A stretch of DNA of 64,000 bases from Tribonema minus (Eukaryota; Sar; Xanthophyceae; Tribonematales; Tribonemataceae). This document shows, in pieces, positions 45,613 through 56,800 of the stretch (position 1 is the stretch's first letter; each line of letters starts with the position of its first letter). The notes beneath the pieces were generated by a model. It made no database searches, had not been told where the DNA came from, and saw only the letters and a program-made list of their open reading frames with translations. The position numbers and the translations under genes are program-made. The DNA is taken from positions 1,116,001 to 1,180,000 of the forward strand of contig JAFCMP010000124.1 in the NCBI GenBank assembly GCA_017506865.1, read 5' to 3'.

Positions 45613-47460
45613 TTTGGCTTGACACACACGCTTACTTCTGAGCCCAGCAAGTTCAACAACAGGTGACGTGCATATTTTGCCGAACTTGAAGAAGAAGTTT
45701 CAACCGGGAAGTGGAAGTGAAGGTTTCCACACGCAAGCAGGTCATCATACTGATATGTGTTTTAAAGCGCCTAACCCAGCACGGCAAGTTTTTGTCACAT
45801 CTCAATGCGCTCAGCATGAGCCTCAGTGACTGAGTGCAATGCTTACGAGACAACTGTACCAACCTGAGGGGGGGGGAAGGCAGATGTGTTACGCAAGGCC
45901 GGGTTAGCTAAGCGTCAGATCCACATTGAGCTGAGCATATCGCTGGCGCGGGAGTTGGCGGAGCGCGTCATGGCATACACACGTGGAGCGCGAATGCTGG
46001 GCTGTGTTGCGGCGCCGGTATCCAAACTCCTAGGGCACAGTGCAGACTAGGCTGCTGCGTTGACGCAAGCTTTTCGATTGCATAGGCAACCCGGCCTCCC
46101 TTGGGCCTTTATAAATACAAGTCCATACGTACCAACCTGATGTGATGTGCTCCGCATAAAGAATAGATCCTGCAACAATGTATGAAACGGGAAACTGTCT
46201 GGTTTATGATGTACTTCACATGTCACTTTGCTTCGTAATGCGTGATGGCATGTGACAACACAAGCTGAACACCGTCATGGATTGTTCGATGAGGCGGCAC
46301 ACTGCAAGGTGGACTGTAGTGTGAACAGGTCAGGGGGCAACTGTGCAAGCCTGAAAGTGCAGCGGCCCAAGCTGCCGCGATGTTGCTCAACTGCACATTT
46401 GGGCCGTGGCCCGATATACTGGTGCCACTGCCATAGTCATGGTTGCAAGCCAAGCAATGACTGCAACTGCAACACGCAAGGGCAGCTCTTATGTCTCATC
46501 TTCGTTCATTCATCCATTCTTGCAGGGTGTTTGCTGCCGCTGCCACAGTGTGCTCGCCGCCACACGATGCATGCAAGCAAATGGCGACAAAGTGATCATT
46601 TAAACTGCGACACGCCAACCACAAGTCGACTCGCAGACCGCTGGTGAGCCTGAATGCCATGGCACCGCGCATTGCTCTTTACTGTCACACAGCGTGGGCG
46701 TTAAACTTGAAGTTGGGCATTGAATTTGATGTTCATATTTGCTTTGCCTTTGTGATGTGTGGAGACACGCAGTGCTGACGACCGCAACAGCAGTGCTCAA
46801 CATGCTGTGCCAGTGCTGCACAGACCGCGCACTGCCCACGCACTTCACTTGAAGTTTGTAAGCTCTGGGCGCGGAGATGTGCTACTCCCCAAGGCCCTCT
46901 GCCGGCCTCTTCAAGTACCCTGCCGCAAGGGGACAACAACATGGCGGCATGTCACAGGTCAGCGAAGCACGCCCGATGTTCAAGAGATAATGATGTGATC
47001 AGCTAACCATGAATTAAGTTCTAGCAGCAAGCGCGCTGGCGAATCTCTTGCAAAAGTATGCAACGTGTGATGGCACATAGCGGCCTAGCATCGGCGCTCT
47101 ACACATGCGCTTTCGCAACAAGTAAGCATCAGACGGCCAGGAGCTGTCGCAGTCCTGATGCGATGAATTTCTCCTATCTGATTGGCATTACCAAGTCATC
47201 CGTTTGAGCCATCGATTAACGCATGAGCAGATTTCACGGATAGTGTTCCACCAAACTTTTCTCTTGCACACTTCTTGCCAGTAGGACCCAATCGTAACCA
47301 AGCAAAAATTTGAGCGCTCCCCGGGGACTTTTTGGCTGAGTCATTGCCTAATGTTGGTCCGGAAGTGCATTTTTGCGCTCAAACAGGCCCTCTATGTGGA
47401 CCTTGGGGGAAGCCTCGGAAGGGTGCTCTACCCGGGGACTTTGGAGGAAGGCAGGTTGAG
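45613..47460. other. Interval between the phosphoglycerate mutase start and the Snf2 gene
   Basis: It must hold the 5' flank of the mutase gene and probably the short terminal exon of the Snf2 gene, which I could not identify. No other exon, RNA or repeat was recognised. GGACTT repeats flanked by CCCCGGGG-type sequence occur near 47320-47450. Confidence 0.4.
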
Positions 47461-47464
47461 CGCA

Positions 47465-47820
47465 GCAGGCGCGCACCTCGTATGGCGCGGTTAAGAATGC
47501 CGGCGATGGTGCCCCCGTCTGCATCCCCCTGTGCCCCCTTCTGATTCATCACAAACATTGGACTTGAAGAACAAATCAGTTTTCATGCATACTTCAAGTT
47601 TTTGAGTTTCATACATGCACAGCAGAAACGCACCTCGGATGGCGCGGTTAAGAATGCCAGCAACTTATTGAAACCATTCTGAAAATGTAAACATACACAG
47701 CAGGAACGCACCTCGGATGGCGCGGCTAAGAATACCAGCGATGGTGCCCCCGTCCGCGTCCCCCTGCGCCCCCTTTTTGCCGCGGGCAACCTCATCGAGC
47801 ACGGCCGCGCTGACAAACAC
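47465..47820 (-). repeat. Copies of the 3' edge of the last recognised Snf2 exon
   Basis: Three copies of GCACCTCGGATGGCGCGG..TAAGAATGCC lie at about 47470-47542, 47626-47665 and 47708-47820. The longest covers about 110 bp of the exon (GGTGCCCCCGTCCGCG, CTCATCGAGCACGGC). Each has its own GTGCGT or GTGCGC donor. Confidence 0.85.
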
Positions 47821-47896
47821 CTTGCACGCACATACTTCAAGTGCTTGAAGTACACCGCAGTCTTAATATATATAGTGCTGCACAGCAGATACGCAC

Positions 47897-50800
47897 CTCG
47901 GATGGCGCGGTTAAGAATGCCAGCGATGGTGCCCCCGTCCGCGTCCCCCTGTGCCCCCTTTTTGCCAGGGGCGACCTCGTCCAGCACGGCTGCGCTGACG
48001 GACGCCTTGCGCGCGCCGAGGCGGTAGATGTCCTCGTCCACGGTGCCCTGCGCCACCAGCTTGATCACGCGCACGGGCTTCGTCTGGCCGATTCTGCGAG
48101 CGCGTCAGATCGAGCACATGGGAACATTGAAGAAAACTCAAGAAATCAAAAGAAAATTCAGGCCTCCGAAGTATGGTGGCTGCATGCAGTGCTGGGTTGA
48201 GATGGCGGTATGAGCCGCAGTAACACAGTAACACATCAGCCCAAGTCGCGCGCAGTCTGATCACGCGTGCGCGCTTCATCAGGCCAATTCTGCGAGCGCG
48301 TCAGATCAGGCGCGGGTACATTGACAATTAAGAACTTTCAAGAAAATGCATGTCTCGAAAGTATGATGGCTGCTGCAGTGATGCAGTGATGGGGTAAGGC
48401 GGCAGCATGCACTGCGTTTGACGACACATCACGCAGCGTTGCACGCAGTTTGATCACGCGCACGGGCGTCGTCTGGCCGATTCTGCAGGCGCGTCAGATC
48501 AGGCGCTGTGACATTGACAGAGAGTTGCAACGATGAACGCATGCGCTGCGACGATACAAGCCGGCTGCGGGCACTGCAGTGTGACCCGAACATTGGCGGA
48601 AGTAGTGCATAAGAGCGGGTGCTCAGGGGAAAGTAGCAAGGCACTCTGATAAAGACAGAAAAGCCATGCCCTTACTGCCCACCTAACCCAAACCCTAACC
48701 CTAACCCTAACCCCTAACCACAGCGCAATCAGCGCCTGTCGGCACAGCAAGGCCTGCCGTGAGCGCAGATGCCTGCCTACCCCCAAAAAACTACACGCAA
48801 AAAAGGGTTACTGCGATTCTTTGTGCACGGCTCTGCCGCAACAAAGATAGTAAGCGCTCAGCAAACTCATGCGGCTTCACTGTTATGTCATATATTGTGA
48901 TGGATAGTGGTCGTGGTTGCACTAGAAAGGAGCGGCAGAGCAGTGTATGAATACGGACGCGCCTCTCCAGAATGTAATCCATGAGCGCAGCGCCACATGC
49001 AAAAAAAAGCACTGGCGATTGGAGATGCAAGCCCAAGGCACATGCTGGACGCGGCAGCGTTGCAGTAGAGCGCGCCTACGCAGCGCAGAGCGCGCCGCAT
49101 TGACGCGCTCCTAGGGGTATGCTGGTATGCCCGCTTTGCAGCCAAATGGGTTTATTTGCCAACAGGTCCTGCATAAAAGCGCGTTGGCGCTCACCTATGA
49201 CATCTGTGGGCGGAACGTGGAACAGGCAGCGGGGAGCGGAAGCAGGCGGCGCAACGAGTCAGTCGCGATCAGGGTAACGGTGACAGTAGCAACGAGCATG
49301 GAAGGAAGGCGTCAAGCATGAAACGGGCAGTGCTCATTTCTGTGCAGCCTGATAAGACAGCGTATACTGCTTTGCAGCAGCGACAAAGATTATTATTTCT
49401 GGTTAACCACATTTTCTACTGCAGCAGAAGAACGAGGACAGATGATAAGAAGTACGCCCAAAACAGCGAAGCTCCTGGAGCGCTGCGTTGACTTGGCCAA
49501 CGACGTGCTGGCTGCATCTTCATGCTGGAGCAAGCTACAGGCCTGCGTATTCTGTTGCGCTCATGCAGTTGTACCTTTTGCTCATGCGGTCAGGGTTACG
49601 ATTAGGCATCAGCAGAAACTGGAACATTCTCCTGTCAGCTCATGCGGCAGCATCAACAATGACGACTCAGTGACAACTCCGCCGTACTGCACAAAAATGT
49701 ATGAGCACTGCACCTGTCTTCTGCCTGCTTGTCATTTTCGGGGTTGAAGTCCAGGTCATGCAGGATCACCTGCAAGACACAGCAGCGAGGGGTTAGGGCT
49801 AGGGTTAGGGCATGCAATACCACACATGAGGCGCGGCATTAGAATAGAAGGATCCTAAGGAGCAAATGAGTAGGCAACAAAAAACGCCCCGGAAGCCCCG
49901 TTTCTGTGCAATGTGGGACTTGCGCAACGCTGCAGCACTGAGCAGCAGGAGTGCGCGAAGCTCTCGCACTTGTGCCAGCTATTTCACGTACTTCTGGCGT
50001 ACTCTCACGTGGGGCCGCAAGGCAGGCGCACGATGCTGAGCACTGTGACAGCCATTTTCCATGAAACATCAGACAAGCAATGTAAATAGCAGAGTGGCTG
50101 CTTGCGTCCTTCAACAAAGTGCTGCGCCAAAGCGCAACAAACAACGGACGTTCGCTGGCACTGCAATTCAGGCAGTGCGTGTGCCCGCCAAGTGTTGTCA
50201 ACACAACACCGTGTGTTGATACAGGCACCGAGATGCGTTGACACACTGGGCGCACAGCAGCGCCAGCATGAAAGAGGACGCCAAGCTGGTGGTTTTCTGT
50301 CAGCGCCGCATGATCCGACGGATTGGCGTCCACGCCTCAACGTCGGGACCGCCTAAATAGGTATAAGTTCATAATCTCACTTCGAAGTATTAGCGATGAG
50401 GCCATATCCACAGTCCCGCAGTCATAGGGCTGTCCCTGCAAAACATGATAGCAGACTGAGCTGGTGCGTTTTGTACCTAACCCTGACTCTAATCCTAAAC
50501 CTAACGTCAACTCTAACCTGAGCCTATTCCTAAGTGGCTAAGCCGGTCAAGCGCACCAGCGACCAACTCTACTAGCCAAAACGCACATTGATGCTCCTGG
50601 CCGAGAGCGAACACTGTGATACTGAATGTAAGTATACATTGCATTTCAAGTACATGGAAGTATTTGATATACCCTAATTACATAATACATACTGTATCAG
50701 CAGATGTATACATACCGTATCAGCAGATGTGAGGTTGATACCCAGGCCGCCTGCGCGCGTGCTCAGCAGGAATACCGCAATGCCGGGATCTGCCGCAAAT

Positions 50801-53800
50801 CCCTGGATGAGCGCCTGCACAGATACATACATACCCACAGCAGTCAGAAACATGCCCATATGTTACGTCAGTAGCAATACATACCCATGCACAGCCACAT
50901 GCATACCCACAGCAGTCAGAAACACACATGCCCATATGTTACGTCAGGAGCAATACATACCCATGCACATATGCATGCTATGTACCACAGCAAGTGGTAC
51001 GTACATATATAATGTCAGTGTCAAATACGCACAGGCGCAGAGTCTGCCAGTAAATCCTTTGGGCGGCAGCGCCGATATACACTGAGGGTCATAGACTACG
51101 TGCACACACACAGGAAGCCAGCTGCTGGCTAATATTTCAAGTGTGGCACGCACGTGTCAGACGGATTGTGCAACATACATGCAGGCTGCTCGAACATGCC
51201 ACTTCAAGTACTAGAACTTCAGGCAAAGTGATGTCAACACACATACTTTGCAAATTCTGTCGTGTTCCGGCTTTGTTGGCGTGCTGATGCAGCTCCTGGC
51301 ACAAGGCATGGTGGCAAGTCACTCGGTCTGGAGCTGATGAGCAACAAGTACTCCAGCTACTTGAAATGCAATGGGTGCTACGCCTGCCAGTGCAGTTCGA
51401 ATCAGCGTCCATGGGTGATCTGATGGTTGCCAATGATCGTGAAACCTTATTTAAGTAGAAAGACTGCCTGCACTCGAGGAGAACATCGCATGAACCAAAC
51501 GGTGCAGTAAGAAGCGAGCACGTCATTGCTATTCACAGCACTGCTGCTGCTGTTGTCTGATCCTGAAGAATTGCAGACAGTAGCAGCTACAACTGCTTCC
51601 GCATGCGACCAGCAACGCGCGCGGAAGAACAGCTGCACCTGATCAGCTGGAAGAAGTGCATCCAATTATGTGCGTGTGGAAGTGCGTGTTGAAGTCTTGT
51701 CACAGCCCTCATAGTCGAGCCACTGTCACTGCCGATGCATGGCACAGGCCTGATGACGCAGCATTTCTGATTGTGATCATAAGTCCATGAGCATGGAAGA
51801 TCATGTGTCGCTGAACTGGCGTTGTCGAACGTAAGCCTAAGCCCAAATCTAACCCCAATCCCAACCCTAAGACGAACGCTTGTGGATCCTCTCAAGCACT
51901 CCCAAACCTTACCGTAACTCTAACTCTTCCAACATACCGTACACAAAGTGCATGTGATAAACTCTGAGCGCGGGTTTGGGTTAGCCGGTTAGGGTTAAGG
52001 TAGCTTTACCGTGACACTAACCCTGATCCCAATCCCAACCCTAATCCTAACTCAGACCCTAACCTGTTGTTGTTGAACTGGCGTAGATCTGTCGAGCCAC
52101 GTGTAGCGCTAGGGTTAGCCTAATGCTACCCTGACCCTACCCTGACCTAGCCCAACCCCAACCCCTAACCCTAACTCTAACCCTAACCCTAACCCTAACC
52201 CTACCCTGTCGTTGCTGAGCAGGCGTAGACCTGTGTCGAGCCGCGTGTAGCAGAGTGCATCTGACTGATGCAGCACCAGTGACCCCTTGGGTCGTTGTTG
52301 AATTATGGATTGGTGTTAGTAGCCTAACCCTAACCTAATTTTGACTTCAACCCATCCTAGGCTAACCCTAAACCTAACTCTAGCCCTATCCTGTCGTTGT
52401 TGAACTGGCGTACATAGAACCATCAAGGCGCGTGTAGCGCTAGGGTTAGCCTAACCCTACCCTAACCTAACCCAACCCTAACCCTAACCCTAACCCTAGC
52501 TCAAACCTGTCGTTGTTGAACTGGCGTAGATCCGTCGAGCCGCGTGTAGCGCTAGGGTTAGCCTAATCCTACCCTAACCTAACCCTAACCCTAACCCTAA
52601 CCCTAGCTCAAACCTGTCGTTGTTGAACTGGCGTAGATCCGTCTAGCCGCGTGTAGCGCATGCCCAGGACCTCCGACAGGAACACCTCCATCAGGTCCAG
52701 GATGCGCGTCCATTGACTGCAAGTGCATAAAAAGCGCAGGAGCGTCATACTTCAAGTTGAGCGTTGAGCATTACTGGTAGTTTAGGATTTGGAAGAGCTC
52801 AGGCAGCAGTATGCCTAGTACATTGTGAGCGGATAAGCGCAAGAGCGTCATACTTGAAGTTGAGCGCAACACAGCAACGACGTCTTGCGTCAAGTTGAGC
52901 TCGACAGCGTTTGATTCCTGACCCAGTTGACCTTAACGAGGTTGGGATGTGAGTCTATTGATTAAGAGCAGAAAGGTGTAGAATCAATACATCGAGGTCT
53001 GGCCACCCTTTTGTAAAAGCCTGAAATGCAGGCTGACGAAACACCCTTGCGGCATCCCTATGAGCACAAATGTCTGCATCAGGAAACATGATGTAGTGAT
53101 GACTTACTTTGAAAAGTTAAAAAAGAGTTGTACTTCAGAAGTACTATCCTGAACCTACTGTGATCACCTGGTGGCAGCTCATTTCTTGAAGTACACACTC
53201 GTCTTAATCAGTGCCTGCCCCGCATCCCTGAGCATGCGGCAGGGGAATTGGCCCGCTGCAGCGGAAATGCTTGTCGTACGCCGTTCCACCCATGTTTGCA
53301 TACTTGATGTATGGTCATTTTGCATACTTGATGCATGGTCATATCCTATGTTAGTGTGTACTTCAAGAAATGAGCTGCCACAACTGGATCACGGTAGGTT
53401 CACGACAGCACTTCTCAAGTACAAGAAGGGCATCATGCATTTCATGCATTCGCAGTGCGCGTGTCTACACGCACAGCACCCTGCGCTCCTGGCATGCGAA
53501 GCGTTGCCACCGGAGTCCAATACACAACTCAAATGTATCATGATGTGTCCTTCCGAGCACCATCATCGTGACGGAACAACAACCAGCAGACGATGGACTA
53601 CAAGGCACACTACTTCAAGCATTACTGCTGCCGCCACCCCTAGTCCTGACCCTGACCCTAACCCTAATAAACAGAAGACAGCGCTCACCTGAATAGCAGC
53701 ACCCTGTGACCCTGCGCCTGCAGCTCGGGCAGCAGCCCGCGCAGCCGCACCATCTTCGCCGAGGAGAACAGTGCATCCTGCTGCAGCGTCAAATCTTCGA

Positions 53801-56800
53801 GAGCTGCGGCGTGCGCATCAGCAGGAGTAAACGCGTGCATTTGGTGAGTACACCTGTGTATTGAAAGAGTACGCACCGTAGACTGTGCCGCGACTCGCAT
53901 CAATGTCAAGCCCGCTGCTGCGACGTCAGAGCCTCCAAGATAGACGTTGAAGTACTTCACACGCAAGCTTGGATGCAGTGCACACGGGCTTCATACATAC
54001 ATGCGCGACGCACAGCAACATTAGCTGCTCACCAGGAAAGTGGCTGCATAGCTGGTGCATGGCGTAGTTGCTAAACGTCTCCAGCTCCTTGCGGACCATC
54101 TGCGGCATGAAACCTTACAATACAATTGGAAGTACTTGCACACAAGCCTGGGTGCAGTGCATCTACGCTTCATAAATAGAAGTAAACATTGTGCAGCAGC
54201 GCTCAGAGGCGTACCCGGGAAGTGGCTGCATAGCTGGTGCATGTCGTAGTCGCTGAACGTCTCGAGCTCCTTGCGGACCATCTGCGGCGTGGCGGCGTCG
54301 CCAAAATATGCGGCCCCGTACGCGACCTCAACGATCCTGCTGATGGTCGCATCATCCTGCGTACAGCGAGCAAACAGTAGCAGTGAATGGTATGAAATAG
54401 CAACAGCATGCTGATGATGATGGTAATTGTGAATCTTTAACACCTGGTGCTTCAGGCGCGACAATACTAATCAAATGGTGATGAGGTATCGCCAAGTACG
54501 CGGCGCCAAACGCGACGTTGGCGATTCTGCTGATGATTGCGTCGTCCTGCGTGCAGTGGCGACACAGTCGAAGTAGAGTTGCCAGGTACTTGGAAGAATG
54601 TGACAGCTACAACAATGATGACGAGGATGGTGATGATTGCAGTCTCTCCTTAGACAACAGTGCTCAAACGGTTCTTTGAAGTATTGGCAACGAACGCGGC
54701 GCCGCACGCAACGTTGGCGATGGCCGCATCGTCTTGTGTGGCGAGGAAACAGTATTGCATGCATGGAGATGGCAGTAATCATAGCAGCTGGTGGTTGTCT
54801 GCCCCCAGCTCCGTGAAGATGCCATGCTTCGAATGCTCGTTGAAGCTGATAAAGACGCGTGTGAAGATGCCATCCATACCTCTAGTCGAATAGAAGTATC
54901 CATTAGGATAAGTAACACTCCAAGCACACTCATCGCGAGACCACTTGCCTCACCATGTAGTGGTGCAGCAGCAGCAACGGCTAGCTGGCGGCGTTGCGCA
55001 GCTAGGCAAACACATTTTTTCACACACTTCAATACTTGAAGTCAATACTTTCTGGCAACAAAAACTCGTGCTGAATACTCAGTTGCCTAACCTTGTAGTG
55101 GTGCAGCAGCAGCAGCGGGTGGTTGGCGGCCTTGCGCAGCTCGGTGAAAACATTCTTAGCCTCTGTGGTGCTGCCCACAATGGCCGCAACGACAGCGTTG
55201 GTGTCCTCCGCAGCATCGCCCTTGACGCCGCCGCCTTTTCTCTTCAAGTGCGCCTGCGGGCGTGAGTAAAGGGATGCATTTTCGGCAGCGCAGTGAGATA
55301 TACATGCAGTTTTGTTGGACCCACAGATGGGGCCACCGGTTGTGAGCGGGTGTTACTGCAAAAATCCGGTTCTTGGTGCATCCTCACACTTTCTGCGGCC
55401 AAGCACGGCAACGCAAGGCATACAGCTTCGACACCGGTTAGGAAGAAAACAGAAGTACCGAGCATCAGAAACAGGCAGGAAACAGATTGCACAGTTTACA
55501 GCAACGAGATGGAAATGCCTGATGGAAGCTGCGGTAAAACAATGCATGTACAGAATCGGCAGCAACGGGAATGCGAGCGTAGATGGTGCCTGGCTAGCTA
55601 CGCTCGGTCTGTGATTGGACGGGGCTAAAAAGACATCGATTTACCGTCATCGCCTTACCCGGCGCTTGGCAAACATCAGAAAAGCTCAGGCGGCAGCAAG
55701 GAATGCAGCCATCGGGAGCAGTGCTCAGTCTCAAGCTACGTCGCGGTAAGCTCTACAGAGGTGCCTGCACCAACAATACTCGGCATGCAGAAGCGCGCGC
55801 ATGCGCATCGCTGCGCACAGTTTGAGGCCATGCTCACCTTGAGGATGCCATCGTAGAGCTGCTTCTGCATGTCCCCCTGCCGCGATCAGCAAAAAACGTA
55901 GCAAAAAGTCAAGTCAGCGCTCCACACACGCAGTAGGCGCTCTAGGTGTGAGCGAAGTTGATGTTTGCAGTTGACAAACGGGCGGTGCAGGTCCCTCTGC
56001 AGCGCTCAGCAAAGACAATGGCGTTACATCAGCGCTCCACACACACAGGAGGCGCTCTACGTGTGGGTGAAGTTGAGGTTTTCAGTTGATGAACGGGCGC
56101 TGCAGCACGGCTCAGCAGGAGACTGCGAGCCGTGCGTCGTGACTTGTAGCATGAACTGCGATGTCATTGCTACTCATCGGTGGTTGCAGTCCGCACTTTG
56201 CATGCAAGAAAAGAACGACGAGCCAGGAGAATGCCCCAGATGACACACCAATGGCCGTTGCAGTTTGGCTCATATTATTCAAGCTCACGTGCCCTGAATG
56301 ACGCCATATCCATGTTGGCTTGCACTTCAAATGGAGCAGCTACCACCGCTGTTTGAGGTAGCCTGCATGCAAGCCTGCAGGCTTCGCCGGGGCGCGCGCG
56401 ACGGTAGCACTCACCAGAGGCAGCACATCGACGTCTGTCGTCTTGGGCACCAGCTGCTCGAGCACTGCCGACTTGAGTCGCCGCAGGACAAAGGGCGAGA
56501 GCATGCCGCGCACGTCCGCCACGCGCGGCAGCGCAAGCCCCCCTCTGCCTGCTGCAAGGATGTGTGACGTGAAAGGGTTGAGGTTAGCAAGCAGTAAGGG
56601 GCACTGCCCGCTGCGTGGCGGGTCAGCATTGGAGGGGGTTGAGGTTAGCGAAGAGCAAGGGGCACGCCCTCTGCTCGCTGCAAGGGGGTGCGGCTTTCAG
56701 CAGGGAGGTGGGCGTTTATAGATCATGATGGACCAAGAAGGGCCTTTTGAGTGACAAGTTGTCCATTTGTAGTTGACACTTCAGGAGTGTCAGAGAAGCA

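Noticed and set aside
47583-48074. Snf2 protein reading straight through its last recognised exon
   Set aside because: Family proteins end near the GILNRAIRG position. The following sequence is a decayed copy of the same exon in a different frame, and a clean GTGCGT donor stands at 47896.
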